This document shows, one piece after another, positions 31,343 to 40,248 of a DNA stretch of 64,000 bases. The position numbers and the translations under genes were made by a program. Below the pieces are notes generated by a model. It did not search any database and was not told the DNA's origin. It was given only the letters and a program-made list of their open reading frames with translations. Origin of the DNA: Georhizobium profundi. Its GTDB lineage: Bacteria > Pseudomonadota > Alphaproteobacteria > Rhizobiales > Rhizobiaceae. How positions within the stretch are numbered: the first letter of the stretch is position 1; every line of letters starts with the position of its first letter. The stretch is from contig NZ_CP032509.1 of NCBI RefSeq assembly GCF_003952725.1, positions 3,930,001-3,994,000 on the forward strand, given 5' to 3'.

Positions 31343-32239
31343 ATGCGCGTTCTGGTGACCGGCGGCACTGGGTATGTCGGACGCTTCATCGTCGAAGCGA
31401 TGCTGCGAGAGGGCTTCGAGGTCATCGTCGCCGGCCGGCAACCGCCGCGGTCCGATCTCTTCAGTGCGCCGGTAGCCTTCAGGCCGCTCGACCTCGATCC
31501 CGATACCGACCAAACCGCCCTCCTCGAGGGTGTCGACTGGATGGTGCATGGCGCGTTCGATCATGTCGCGGGCAAGTATCGAGGCGGCGAAGGCGATGAT
31601 CCGACACGGTTCATCCGGCTCAACCGGGAGGGCAGCATCGCGCTTTTTGAGACAGCAAAGGCCCATGGCGTCCGCCGCGCCCTCTTTCTTTCGAGCCGCG
31701 CCGTTTACGGGCCACAGGGCCGACCAACAGTGCTAACCGAAGAAACTCTCGCCAAGCCCGATACGCGCTATGGCCAGGTGAAGCTCGACGTGGAGCGCGC
31801 GCTGTCCGATCTCGCTTCGGAAGACTTTGTCGCAGCAAGCCTCAGGGTGACAGGTGTCTATGGCGCCCACTGCGCTGGTGCGGACCACAAGTGGCAGAGG
31901 CTGTTTTCGGATTTCCTCGCTGGTCGCAGCATTGCGCCGCGCATTGCCACAGAGGTGCACGGGGACGATGTCGCGCAGGCGGCGCTGCTGCTTCTTCGGC
32001 ACGAAACTGCCGGCAGCGTCGCGGGTCGGACCTTCAATGTGTCGGACATCCTTCTCGACCAACGCGATCTACTCGCTCGCGTGGCCTCGCTGCTCGATGT
32101 TCCAATCCAACTGCCGCCGCCCGGCGATCCGGCAAGCGTGGATGTCATGGATTGCACGGCAATCCAGGGGCTTGGATGGCGGCCGGGGGGCTTCGAGAAA
32201 CTCTATGCCGTTCTTCCAGACCTTGTGCGGACGCTCTGA
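31343..32239 (+). CDS. sqdC: NAD(P)-dependent epimerase/reductase of the sulfolipid cluster
   Basis: The 298-residue product is an extended short-chain dehydrogenase: TGGTGYVGRFIV near 6-17 for the dinucleotide, SSRAVYG for the catalytic Ser, and RYGQVKLDVE for the Tyr-x-x-x-Lys pair. It then has a smaller C-terminal substrate domain. SqdC in sulfolipid clusters was reported to be required for normal SQDG synthesis, although its exact reaction is uncertain. The start at 31343 is the first ATG after the sqdD stop. The gap of one base implies translational coupling. The last residues run up to the convergent small gene at 32255. Confidence 0.85.
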   Translation: MRVLVTGGTGYVGRFIVEAMLREGFEVIVAGRQPPRSDLFSAPVAFRPLDLDPDTDQTALLEGVDWMVHGAFDHVAGKYRGGEGDDPTRFIRLNREGSIALFETAKAHGVRRALFLSSRAVYGPQGRPTVLTEETLAKPDTRYGQVKLDVERALSDLASEDFVAASLRVTGVYGAHCAGADHKWQRLFSDFLAGRSIAPRIATEVHGDDVAQAALLLLRHETAGSVAGRTFNVSDILLDQRDLLARVASLLDVPIQLPPPGDPASVDVMDCTAIQGLGWRPGGFEKLYAVLPDLVRTL

Positions 32240-32254
32240 ACTGGCGGTCCCTTG

Positions 32255-32575
32255 TCAGGCGTCGAGCGCCTTCTTTTCCTTCTCCGCCCAGTCCTTGCCA
32301 GCCTCGCCACCCCAGAGAAGCCAGGCGACGTAGCCTGCTGAAGGGTTGTCGTCATCGCCGAAATTCTTGGCGCGCTTATCGACCTTATGGCGGGCGAAAT
32401 AGCTGGCCATGCGCTTCACTGTGTCATCAGAGAGCGACTTGCGGTTCTTCAGGTCGCGAGCCCTGGCAACACCGACGTCGGTCCCGCCGCGCTTGAACTT
32501 TGCGCGAAGGTCGAGACCCTTTTCGGCTGCATCCGCCACTGCCTTCGGCGGTACATGATCGGTTGTCTTCGCCAT
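32255..32575 (-). CDS. Small conserved protein with phage-type domain, function unknown
   Basis: The 106-residue product shows PPKAVADAAEKGLDLRAKF, GGTDVGVARARDLKNRKSLS, RMASYFARHKVDKRAKNFGD and GYVAWLLWGGEAGKDWAE. From memory this ordered set of motifs occurs in a small domain that also appears inside phage prohead or portal proteins, but I cannot name the family with certainty. The start at 32575 was chosen over an ATG 15 bases earlier because AAGGAG lies eight bases before it. It converges on sqdC and lies 60 bases downstream of ruvB. No phage genes are nearby, so it may be a domesticated domain. No catalytic residues can be assigned. Confidence 0.72.
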   Translation of the reverse strand: MAKTTDHVPPKAVADAAEKGLDLRAKFKRGGTDVGVARARDLKNRKSLSDDTVKRMASYFARHKVDKRAKNFGDDDNPSAGYVAWLLWGGEAGKDWAEKEKKALDA

Positions 32576-32634
32576 ATGATGCTCCTTCATCCTGATCGTG
32601 GAGCATCAACTCAAAGGCGCGAAAAAGCGTTCCG

Positions 32635-33675
32635 TCAGTCCTCGTCGAACTGAATGCGGAACTGCGTCGCCTCCAGGTCTTTCGGAGCATTGAGACCAAG
32701 GTGCTTCCAGGCGTTGGCGGTCAGGACGCGGCCACGCGGCGTGCGCTGGATGAAGCCCTGCTGGATCAGATAGGGCTCGATGATGTCCTCGATCGCGTCG
32801 CGCGGTTCAGACAAGCCAGCGGCAATCGTCTCGATGCCCACCGGGCCGCCACCGAAGTTCTTGGCGATCATGAAGAGATAACGCCGGTCGAGCTGGTCGA
32901 GGCCGAGCGCGTCCACTTCAAGGCGCGTCAGCGCCTCGTCGGCGACCTTGCGGTCTACGGCTTCGGCGCGCGCGACCTCGGCGAAATCGCGCACTCGGCG
33001 CAGCAGCCTGCCGGCGATACGCGGCGTGCCACGGGCGCGGCGGGCGACTTCCAGCGCGCCATCCTCGGTCATCGGCAAGCCCATGATGCGGGCGCCACGC
33101 CGGACGATGCTTTCGAGTTCCGCCACCGTATAGAAGTTGAGCCGCACCGGAATGCCGAAGCGGTCGCGCAGCGGCGTGGTCAAAAGCCCAAGCCGTGTCG
33201 TTGCCGCCACCAGCGTGAATTTCGCCAGATCGATCTTCACCGACCGCGCGGCCGGACCTTCGCCGATGATGAGATCGAGCTGGAAGTCCTCCATAGCCGG
33301 ATAGAGAATTTCTTCCACCGCCGGGCTCAAACGATGGATCTCGTCGATGAAGAGCACATCGCGCTCTTCGAGATTGGTCAGAAGAGCAGCGAGATCGCCG
33401 GCCTTGGCGATGACGGGGCCGGACGTCGCGCGGAAATTGACGCCGAGTTCCTTGGCCATGATCTGCGCGAGCGTCGTCTTGCCGAGACCGGGCGGGCCGA
33501 CGAAGAGCACGTGATCCAACGCCTCGCCACGTGCCTTGGCAGCCTCGATGAAGATCTTGAGGTTCGCGCGCGCTTCTGCCTGGCCGGTGAAATCATCAAG
33601 CGTCTGCGGCCGCAGCGACGCCTCCGCATCCTCGCCACGCTTTTCCGGGTCAATCAGACGGGCGGGATCACTCAT
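32635..33675 (-). CDS. ruvB: Holliday junction branch migration helicase RuvB
   Basis: RuvB is the ATP-driven motor that pulls DNA through RuvA at Holliday junctions. The 346-residue product has Walker [12 protein letters not shown] near 64-74, Walker [11 protein letters not shown], sensor ATTRLGLL, arginine finger region [12 protein letters not shown] and the C-terminal winged-helix segment [15 protein letters not shown]. Family length is exact. It follows ruvA on the same strand after 78 bases, with ruvC before that, forming the ruvCAB cluster. Confidence 0.98.
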   Translation of the reverse strand: MSDPARLIDPEKRGEDAEASLRPQTLDDFTGQAEARANLKIFIEAAKARGEALDHVLFVGPPGLGKTTLAQIMAKELGVNFRATSGPVIAKAGDLAALLTNLEERDVLFIDEIHRLSPAVEEILYPAMEDFQLDLIIGEGPAARSVKIDLAKFTLVAATTRLGLLTTPLRDRFGIPVRLNFYTVAELESIVRRGARIMGLPMTEDGALEVARRARGTPRIAGRLLRRVRDFAEVARAEAVDRKVADEALTRLEVDALGLDQLDRRYLFMIAKNFGGGPVGIETIAAGLSEPRDAIEDIIEPYLIQQGFIQRTPRGRVLTANAWKHLGLNAPKDLEATQFRIQFDED

Positions 33676-33753
33676 GGGCGTTGGCCAAGGTCGGTAAATG
33701 GGTCATGCCGTCGGTGTAGTCCAGCCGCCCCGCGCCCGCAATCGCACCGCAGC

Positions 33754-34368
33754 TCACCGCGCCAGCTCCTTCAGCCCCAGCCGGATGAGCTTGGCGCTGT
33801 CGGCGTCTTCGCCGGCAGTCCTTACCGCGGCGGCGACGGCGCTGGCGGCCTGGTCGCGGGAATAGCCGAGATTGGTGAGCGCGGAGACAGCGTCCGAGAT
33901 GGGTGCGGAGGCGACGCCTTCGCCGAGTTCTTGCTTGAAGCCGATCGAGCCCGCGGCATCGCCGGCGAAGGCCGGCGCCTTCGCTTTCAGTTCCGTGACG
34001 ATGCGCAAGGCGACCTTTGGGCCGATGCCGGGTGCGCGCGCCACGGTCGCTTTATCCTGCAGCGCAATGGCATTGGCGAGCTCGGATGCCGTCAGCGTGG
34101 TCAACACAGCAAGCGCCACCTTGGAGCCGACGCCCTGCACGCTTTGCAGCAGGCGGAACCATTCGCGCTCCAGCATGCTCAGGAAACCATAGAGCCGGAA
34201 CACATCCTCGCGCACATAGGTCTCGATATGGAGGATCACGGCTTCGCCGACGGTCAGTTTCGACAATGTGCGGCCGGAGCAGTAGGCGACATAGCCGACG
34301 CCATGCACGTCGATGACGACATGGTCCTCGCCGATTTCGTCCACCGTGCCTTTCAGTTTTCCGATCAT
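33754..34368 (-). CDS. ruvA: Holliday junction DNA helicase subunit RuvA
   Basis: RuvA tetramers bind four-way junctions and load RuvB. The 204-residue product has the N-terminal OB fold ([26 protein letters not shown]), two helix-hairpin-helix motifs ([16 protein letters not shown] and [20 protein letters not shown]) and a C-terminal domain that contacts RuvB ([19 protein letters not shown]). The start at 34368 is the family N-terminus. It is 19 bases downstream of ruvC and upstream of ruvB on the same strand. Confidence 0.97.
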   Translation of the reverse strand: MIGKLKGTVDEIGEDHVVIDVHGVGYVAYCSGRTLSKLTVGEAVILHIETYVREDVFRLYGFLSMLEREWFRLLQSVQGVGSKVALAVLTTLTASELANAIALQDKATVARAPGIGPKVALRIVTELKAKAPAFAGDAAGSIGFKQELGEGVASAPISDAVSALTNLGYSRDQAASAVAAAVRTAGEDADSAKLIRLGLKELAR

Positions 34369-34387
34369 CGAACAGCTATCCGGTTCT

Positions 34388-34900
34388 CTAAGCGCTCGCG
34401 AGCCTCAACCGGCCGGCTGCGCTCTGGCGATGGTGGGCGTGGCAGATGGCGATGGCAATCGCGTCCGCGGCATCGTCGGTGTCGAACGTCGCCTTGGGCA
34501 GCAGCACCTTCACCATCATGTGAATCTGCGCCTTGTCGCCGTGGCCGACGCCGATCACGGTTTTCTTGACAGCATTGGGCGCGTATTCGGCGACCGGCAG
34601 GCCGGCAAGCGCCGGCACCAGCATGACGACGCCACGCGCCTGGCCGAGCTTCAGGGTCGCGACGGCATCCTTGTTGACGAAAGTCTGTTCCACGGCGGCT
34701 TCATCGGGCTTCATGTCATGAAGAATGGCGGCGAGGCCTTCGTGCAGTTGCTTGAGACGGGTCGCCAGATCGCATTTCTCGTCAGACCTTATCGTGCCTG
34801 ATCCCACGAAGCGCAGCGAGTTGCCGAGCGCATCGACCATCGCCCAGCCGGTACGGCGAAGGCCCGGATCGATACCCATGATGCGAATCGTCTGTTGCAT
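34388..34900 (-). CDS. ruvC: Crossover junction endodeoxyribonuclease RuvC
   Basis: RuvC resolves Holliday junctions by paired nicking. The 170-residue product has the four acidic active-site positions in order: Asp in [13 protein letters not shown] (near 10), Glu in [11 protein letters not shown] (near 70), and the Asp pair in [18 protein letters not shown] near the end. The start at 34900 gives the usual short N-terminus; a longer reading adds 21 unrelated residues. It is the first gene of ruvCAB on this strand and is divergent from the luciferase-like gene across 167 bases. Confidence 0.96.
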   Translation of the reverse strand: MQQTIRIMGIDPGLRRTGWAMVDALGNSLRFVGSGTIRSDEKCDLATRLKQLHEGLAAILHDMKPDEAAVEQTFVNKDAVATLKLGQARGVVMLVPALAGLPVAEYAPNAVKKTVIGVGHGDKAQIHMMVKVLLPKATFDTDDAADAIAIAICHAHHRQSAAGRLRLASA

Positions 34901-35067
34901 GCGCGAAACCCTAGCTGCTGATGCCCTGTTCTGCCACGTATCTCGTGAACAAAAGAGAAACAAAATGGGGATCGAATCGCGGACATCGATCGACGATGGT
35001 GGCGGTGGCGTGTCGCAGCACCTAAATTCCTTTCAACACACACGCTTCCGCTGCCAAAGGACCAGTC

Positions 35068-36072
35068 ATGGTACCCCTTTCCATTCTCGATCTTTCGCCC
35101 ATCGCCGAAAACCAGACGCCGGCCGATGCGCTGAAAGGCTCCCTGAAGCTTGCCCAGAAAGCCGAGGCGCTTGGCTATAATCGCTTCTGGCTTGCCGAAC
35201 ATCACAATATGCACGGTATTGCGTCCGCCGCGACGGCCGTCGTGATCGGCCATGTCGCCGGTGGGACGAAGACGATCCGCGTCGGCTCGGGCGGCGTCAT
35301 GCTGCCGAACCACTCCCCGCTCGTGATCGCCGAACAGTTCGGCACGCTGGAGGCCCTCTATCCCGGCCGCATCGATCTCGGGCTTGGCCGTGCTCCCGGC
35401 ACCGACGGTCTGACCGCACGGGCGTTGCGCCGCAACCTCGATGCCGGTGCGGAGAATTTTCCGAACGACGTGGTGGAATTGATGACGTTGCTCGGACCTG
35501 CGCAGCCCGGCCAGCGCGTGCATGCAGTGCCTGGAGAGAACTCGAACGTGCCGATCTGGCTCTTGGGCTCCAGCCTCTATTCCGCGCAACTCGCGGCCAT
35601 GCTCGGCCTGCCATTCGCCTTCGCGTCGCATTTCGCGCCGGATTCGCTGATGCAGGCGCTTGCCATCTACCGCGAGAAGTTCCAGCCCTCCGCCGTGCTG
35701 GACAAGCCCTATGCCATGGCCGGCGTCATGGCCGCACCTGCCGAGACCGACGAGGAAGGCGCGTTTCTCTTCACCTCGGCGCAACAGCAATTCGTCAATC
35801 TGCGGCGCGGCACGCCGGGACGGACACCGAAGCCGGTCCACTCTATGGACGACATCTGGACCGCGCACGAGAAGATCGGCATCGAGCACACCTTCCAGTA
35901 CGCGCTCGTCGGTTCGCCCGAGACGGTGCGCGAAAAGACCGATCGGTTCCTTGAGCTGACCCAGGTGGACGAGCTGATCGTTTCCTTGCCGATCTACGAT
36001 CTCGACAAGCGGCTGCGGGGCCTCGAAATCCTGGCCGGCATGCGCGACCAGATGGCGAAGCACGCTGCCTGA
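35068..36072 (+). CDS. LLM class flavin-dependent oxidoreductase (MsnO8/YhbW type)
   Basis: The 334-residue product is a luciferase-like TIM-barrel flavoprotein. Its start [68 protein letters not shown] and [14 protein letters not shown] are standard for the subgroup often annotated as MsnO8 or YhbW. These use FMN supplied by another reductase to oxidise small organic substrates; the real substrate is unknown. The gene is alone between the divergent ruvC and the SH3 protein, and lies on the strand opposite to the ruv/yebC genes. Confidence 0.9.
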   Translation: MVPLSILDLSPIAENQTPADALKGSLKLAQKAEALGYNRFWLAEHHNMHGIASAATAVVIGHVAGGTKTIRVGSGGVMLPNHSPLVIAEQFGTLEALYPGRIDLGLGRAPGTDGLTARALRRNLDAGAENFPNDVVELMTLLGPAQPGQRVHAVPGENSNVPIWLLGSSLYSAQLAAMLGLPFAFASHFAPDSLMQALAIYREKFQPSAVLDKPYAMAGVMAAPAETDEEGAFLFTSAQQQFVNLRRGTPGRTPKPVHSMDDIWTAHEKIGIEHTFQYALVGSPETVREKTDRFLELTQVDELIVSLPIYDLDKRLRGLEILAGMRDQMAKHAA

Positions 36073-36196
36073 AACGCTGATGAACGGCGTATGAACCGGC
36101 GGTCCATCCTTGGTTCAGGATGGGCCCGCTAAATCTCTCTCCATGCTTCGCCCCTGAATGCATCGCAGAGCCGAAAAAGGCCGCAAGGAGAGTGAG

Positions 36197-36844
36197 ATGA
36201 AAAAGTTCGTAATCGCCGCAGCTGCATCGCTGGCCGCACTGGTCGCATTGCCGAGCATCGCGTCCGCAGCGCCAGGCTTTGTCACGACCAATCTGAATGT
36301 GCGGTCCGGTCCCGGCACGCAATATCCCGCCGTCACGGTCTTTCCGGCCGGCGCCCGCGTCGAAGTCATCGGCTGCACGGCCGGCCCCGGCTGGTGCGAC
36401 GTGCAGGGCGGCGGCGTACGCGGCTGGGTTTCGGCCAGCTACCTCGATCTCGCTTATGACAATAGCCGCGTCCGCGCGCCGAGCTATGTCGCACGCATCG
36501 GCATCCCGACGGTCACCTTCTCCATCGGCAATTACTGGGACCGCCACTACCGCGGCCAAGGTTTCTACCGTGACCGCGGGCGTTACGAAGGCCGTCCGGT
36601 CGTTGTCCGTCCCGATCGGCCGGGCCGCCCAGTGATCGTGCAGCCTGACCGCCCGGGTCGCCCCGGCGTTGGCAATCCAGGCCGCCCTGATCGGGTCGAG
36701 CGCCGCGAAGACCGTCGCGAGTTCCGTCAGGATGCCCGCGAGGATCGCCGCGAGTTCCGCCAGGAACGGCGCGAGGATCGCCGGGAATTCCGACAGGAGC
36801 GTCGTGAAGATCGCCAGGAGCGCCGCGAATTCCGGCAGTTTTGA
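36197..36844 (+). CDS. Exported SH3-domain protein with charged Arg/Glu repeats
   Basis: The 215-residue product has a signal peptide (MKKFVIAAAASLAALVALPSIASA), a bacterial SH3 domain (about 25-85, TTNLNVRSGPGTQYPAVTV and GWVSASYLDL) and a middle region with aromatic and Arg/Gly residues. A Pro/Arg-rich spacer (RPDRPGRPVIVQPDRPGRPG) comes next. The C-terminal tail (about 170-215) repeats an 11-residue unit, REDRREFRQER, about three times. The SH3 part suggests binding to peptidoglycan; the tail should form a highly charged single helix. RBS AAGGAG precedes the ATG at 36197. It is a single-gene transcript ended by a strong terminator. Confidence 0.85.
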   Translation: MKKFVIAAAASLAALVALPSIASAAPGFVTTNLNVRSGPGTQYPAVTVFPAGARVEVIGCTAGPGWCDVQGGGVRGWVSASYLDLAYDNSRVRAPSYVARIGIPTVTFSIGNYWDRHYRGQGFYRDRGRYEGRPVVVRPDRPGRPVIVQPDRPGRPGVGNPGRPDRVERREDRREFRQDAREDRREFRQERREDRREFRQERREDRQERREFRQF

Positions 36845-36870
36845 TGGGCATATGACAGAGATCAAATGAA

Positions 36871-36902
36871 AAAGCCCGCATCGGGGAACCGATGCGGGCT
36901 TT
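36871..36902. terminator. Bidirectional terminator between SH3 protein gene and yebC
   Basis: A perfect 14-bp stem (36871-36884 with 36889-36902) with a four-base loop is flanked by A and T runs. It serves both the plus-strand SH3 gene and the convergent yebC. Confidence 0.93.
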
Positions 36903-36922
36903 TGCAATCAAAATGCGATGGT

Positions 36923-37669
36923 TCAGGCAGAGAGCTTCGCCATGACCTCGTCGGAAATTTCAAAGTTAGCGTAGACGTTTTGAACGTCATCGTCATCGTC
37001 GAGCACATCGATGAGCTTCATCACCGATACGGCCTTTTCCTCGTCGACAGGCGTCGAGGTCTGTGGCTTCCAGATCGCCTTGACGGACTCGGCTTCACCC
37101 AGCTTTTCTTCGAGCGCCTTGGACACTTCGCCGATGTCCTCGAAGGCGCAGATCACCACGTGGCCGTTCTCGTCGGAGACGACGTCCTCGGCACCCGCTT
37201 CGATCGCGGCTTCCATCACCGCGTCGGCATCGCCGGCCGCCGACTTGTAGACGATTTCGCCAACGCGGTTGAAGCTGAAGGCCACCGAGCCGGTCTCGCC
37301 GAGCGCGCCACCGGATTTGGTGAACGCCGCCCGCACATTCGATGCGGTGCGGTTGCGGTTGTCGGTCAGCGCTTCCACGATCAGCGCGACGCCGCCCGGG
37401 CCGTAGCCTTCGTAACGAATTTCTTCGTAGTTCTCGGCGTCGCCACCGGATGCCTTCTTGATGGCACGCTCAATGTTGTCCTTGGGCATGGACTGCGCCT
37501 TGGCGTTCTGGATCGCCAGCCGCAGGCGCGGGTTCATCGCCGGGTCCGGCAAACCGCCCTTTGCCGCCACGGTGATTTCGCGCGCGAGCTTGGAGAACAT
37601 CTTGGAGCGCACCGCGTCCTGGCGGCCCTTGCGGTGCATGATGTTCTTGAACTGTGAATGGCCTGCCAT
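36923..37669 (-). CDS. yebC: YebC/PmpR family protein (TACO1-like)
   Basis: YebC proteins act as regulators in some bacteria and, in recent work, as translation factors that relieve polyproline stalls. The 248-residue product starts [18 protein letters not shown] and has the family blocks [44 protein letters not shown] and SGSVAFSF-like [14 protein letters not shown]. Length is typical. The start at 37669 is the family start; an extension upstream lacks homology. It is on the same strand as ruvCAB, with LLM and SH3 genes between on the other strand. Confidence 0.95.
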   Translation of the reverse strand: MAGHSQFKNIMHRKGRQDAVRSKMFSKLAREITVAAKGGLPDPAMNPRLRLAIQNAKAQSMPKDNIERAIKKASGGDAENYEEIRYEGYGPGGVALIVEALTDNRNRTASNVRAAFTKSGGALGETGSVAFSFNRVGEIVYKSAAGDADAVMEAAIEAGAEDVVSDENGHVVICAFEDIGEVSKALEEKLGEAESVKAIWKPQTSTPVDEEKAVSVMKLIDVLDDDDDVQNVYANFEISDEVMAKLSA

Positions 37670-37888
37670 GTCGCCTCGCCTTGTTCTTTGTCTGTCGCCC
37701 CGCCGCTGGCATCGTGGATCGGGCTTTGCCGCGCTTATAGAAAAAGCGCTGCCCGTCGTCCAGAACCTCCAATCGCGTTGTCTCGTCTTCGATCGCATTC
37801 ACGATGCCGTGACCGTTGCGATGGCCGGTGGACGTTCGTCCGTTTGACCGTAGTCTTGTCCTCCAGGCATTTCAGCTGAGGGCAGGTC

Positions 37889-38728
37889 ATGATGACGAAC
37901 GTGCTTTCGATGTCTGTCGTGGCGAGCCTTCTCGCCTCAGCGTTCCTCATCTCGCCCGCCATCGCACAGGAACAAATGGCGGTGAGCCAGTGCCAGGCGG
38001 TTGCGACGCGGCTTCCAGCAGCGCAGTTCACCAGCCTCGATGGTGCGGACAGTTTTCTCACCCTTGCCCAGTCGTCTGCCGAGGAGGTGCGGATCACCTT
38101 CGTTGCCCATTCCACTTATCTGATCGAAACGCCCGGCGGCGTGTCGATCGCCACGGATTTCAACGGTTATACGGGCGCGGCGGCAACCCCGACGGTGGTG
38201 ACGATGAACAAGGCCCATTCCGGCCACTACACCGCCAGTCCCGACCCGGCCATCGAGCATGTGCTGCGGGGCTGGAACCCGGAAGGCGGGGCGGCCGACC
38301 ACGATATCGTGGTGGGTGATACCTATATCCGCAATGTCACCACCGACATCCGCGCGGGCTATGAGGGGATGGAGGCGGATGGCAACTCGATCTTCATCTT
38401 CGAGGTCGCCGGCCTTTGCATCGGCCACCTCGGCCACCTGCATCACGCACTCACCGACGAGCACTACGGAGAAATCGGCCGGCTCGACATCGTGATGGTG
38501 CCGACCGATGGCGGACTGACCATGGGTGCGGAGGAGATGAGCCAGGTCGTGCGGCGGCTGCGCTCATCGCTCGTCCTGCCCATGCACAGGATGGGACCAT
38601 CGCTCAGCGCCTTCATCGAACTGATGGGAGAAGACTGGGCAAGAGAGTATGTCGCCGAAACGGGCATCACAGTCTCGCTGCGTAGCCTGCCTGAACGACC
38701 GACCGTGATGATCCTTCAAGGCATGTGA
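37889..38728 (+). CDS. Exported metallo-beta-lactamase-like hydrolase with altered metal motif
   Basis: The 279-residue product has a signal peptide (LSMSVVASLLASAFLISPAIA) and an MBL-fold body: VRITFVAHSTYLIETPGGVSIATDFN, ENGNSIFIFEVAG-like DGNSIFIFEVAGLCIGHLGHLHHAL, and LVLPMHRMG. This resembles the UlaG/UPF0173 branch. The first metal motif, normally T-H-x-H-x-D-H, is here NKAHSGHYT: two histidines are kept but the Asp and last His are missing. The usual GDLGH is replaced by GHLHH, giving extra histidines. It may bind a changed metal site. The enzyme substrate is unknown. It is divergent from yebC across 219 bases. Confidence 0.78.
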   Translation: MMTNVLSMSVVASLLASAFLISPAIAQEQMAVSQCQAVATRLPAAQFTSLDGADSFLTLAQSSAEEVRITFVAHSTYLIETPGGVSIATDFNGYTGAAATPTVVTMNKAHSGHYTASPDPAIEHVLRGWNPEGGAADHDIVVGDTYIRNVTTDIRAGYEGMEADGNSIFIFEVAGLCIGHLGHLHHALTDEHYGEIGRLDIVMVPTDGGLTMGAEEMSQVVRRLRSSLVLPMHRMGPSLSAFIELMGEDWAREYVAETGITVSLRSLPERPTVMILQGM

Positions 38729-38793
38729 TCGGAACCCGTTTTCGACCCCAGCGTTTGTTTGGGTGATTCCAACAATAGAAGCCGGAGCAATTA

Positions 38794-39291
38794 ATGGCCG
38801 ATCTCAAGAAAGCAGAAACCGATCCGAAGACCCAGCTCTTCGACGAAATCGACGATCTTCACGCCGGCATGCTGGGCGTCGATGGGTCGGGCTTGCACAT
38901 GCAACCGATGGCTCCGCAGCTTGATCGCAACACCAACTCGATCTGGTTCTTCACCAAGAGCGATACGGATCTGGTGCAGGCGATCACTGCGGGAGCGCAC
39001 GCGCATTTCTGTGTTGTCGGTAAGGACCACGACTATCACGCCTGCGTTTCTGGACCGATCAGCGTCAATCTCGATCCGGCGAAGCGCGACGAATACTGGA
39101 ACAGCGTCGTCGAAGCCTGGTTCGATGGCGGCAAGGATGATCCGAAGCTGACGATGCTGCAGATGAAACTCGTCGACGGCAAGATCTGGGCTTCCACAGA
39201 CAGCAAGATCAAGTTCGGCTGGGAAATCGCCAAGGCAAACCTCACCGACGACATGCCGCATGTCGGCGTGACGAAGGACGTTCGGTTCTGA
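38794..39291 (+). CDS. Pyridoxamine 5'-phosphate oxidase-like / general stress protein
   Basis: The 165-residue product has the split-barrel pattern of the PNPOx-like general stress family: LFDEIDDLHAGMLGVDG, LHMQPMAPQLDRNTNSIWFFTKSDTDLV, and AHFCVVGKDHDYHACVSGPISV. The ending (IWASTDSKIKFGWEIAKANL) is typical. Such proteins bind flavins or F420-like cofactors and are often stress-induced; the actual activity is unknown. It is 65 bases downstream of the MBL-like gene on the same strand and ends in a strong terminator, so both may be one transcript. Confidence 0.87.
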   Translation: MADLKKAETDPKTQLFDEIDDLHAGMLGVDGSGLHMQPMAPQLDRNTNSIWFFTKSDTDLVQAITAGAHAHFCVVGKDHDYHACVSGPISVNLDPAKRDEYWNSVVEAWFDGGKDDPKLTMLQMKLVDGKIWASTDSKIKFGWEIAKANLTDDMPHVGVTKDVRF

Positions 39292-39324
39292 TCGCCTGAG
39301 GCTTCGATACAAAGCGCACAATGC

Positions 39325-39358
39325 AAAAGGGGCTGGTCCACGGACCAGCCCCTTTTTT
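39325..39358. terminator. Strong terminator after the PNPOx-like gene
   Basis: A 15-bp perfect stem (39325-39339 with 39342-39356) is followed on the plus strand by a run of T. It also lies just beyond the end of the convergent TerC gene and may serve both. Confidence 0.93.
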
Positions 39359-39403
39359 TGTGCTTGGAAATGGCAGCGCCCCGACCCGGGCGCTGCCGAG
39401 GCT

Positions 39404-40171
39404 TCAACGAGCGGCCGGTGCGCCGGCTGCGTTCTTGCGCTGGCGGGCGCGGCGGGCCAGCATGTTGAGCGCTTCGACAAGGCCCGAAAACGCCATGGCG
39501 GCGTAGATGTAGCCCTTAGGCACATGGAAGCCGAGGCCTTCGGCGATCAGCGTCATGCCGATCATCAGCAGGAACGACAGTGCCAGCATGACGATCGTGG
39601 GGTTATTGCCGATGAAGCGCGACAGCGGGTTGGCCGCCAGCAACATGACGGTCACGGCGCCAATAACGGCGATCACCATGATCGGAACGTGATCGGTCAT
39701 GCCGACGGCGGTGATGATCGAGTCGACCGAGAACACGAGGTCGAGCAGCAGGATCTGAACGATCACGCCGGAGAAGGTCACCGTTGCGGCCTTGCCGATC
39801 ATGTTGTCCTTGGAGTCCTCCACATCGACCGTGTGATGGATTTCCTTGGTCGCCTTCCAGACCAGGAAAAGACCACCGACGAGCAGGATGATGTCACGCC
39901 ATGAGAAGTCCTGGCCGAAGGCGGAGAATACCGGTTCGGTCAACTGCACGATGAAGCTGACGAGCGACAGAAGGCCGAGACGAAGGACGAGCGCGAGGAG
40001 AATGCCGATGCGCCGTGCCCGCTCGCGCTGGCCCTCGGGCAGTTTGTTGGACAGAATAGAAATGAAAATCAGATTGTCGATGCCGAGAACGATTTCCATG
40101 ACAAGGAGCGTCGCAAGCGCCACCCATGCCGCAGGATCGTTCATGAAAGAGAACCAGTCAGCCATTGGCAT
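39404..40171 (-). CDS. TerC family membrane protein
   Basis: The 255-residue product has seven or eight helices and the two TerC signature segments, [12 protein letters not shown] (about 26-37) and [12 protein letters not shown] (about 124-135), each with an intramembrane Asp. TerC proteins are linked with metal ion (manganese) export or loading of secreted enzymes in other bacteria. The family length and both motifs are complete. The first ATG at 40171 was used, with a second possible two codons later. No riboswitch such as yybP-ykoY was visible in the 77 bases before it. Confidence 0.92.
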   Translation of the reverse strand: MPMADWFSFMNDPAAWVALATLLVMEIVLGIDNLIFISILSNKLPEGQRERARRIGILLALVLRLGLLSLVSFIVQLTEPVFSAFGQDFSWRDIILLVGGLFLVWKATKEIHHTVDVEDSKDNMIGKAATVTFSGVIVQILLLDLVFSVDSIITAVGMTDHVPIMVIAVIGAVTVMLLAANPLSRFIGNNPTIVMLALSFLLMIGMTLIAEGLGFHVPKGYIYAAMAFSGLVEALNMLARRARQRKNAAGAPAAR

Positions 40172-40248
40172 ATCCGTTCTTGATGATGGCGTGAGAAACA
40201 GAAGTCGAAGTTAGTGCTTGAATCAACGCCCAAGAACGAGGGACCCGT

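Noticed and set aside
40172..40248. Possible manganese riboswitch (yybP-ykoY) before the TerC gene
   Set aside because: Only 77 bases are available and neither conserved loop of that riboswitch can be found.
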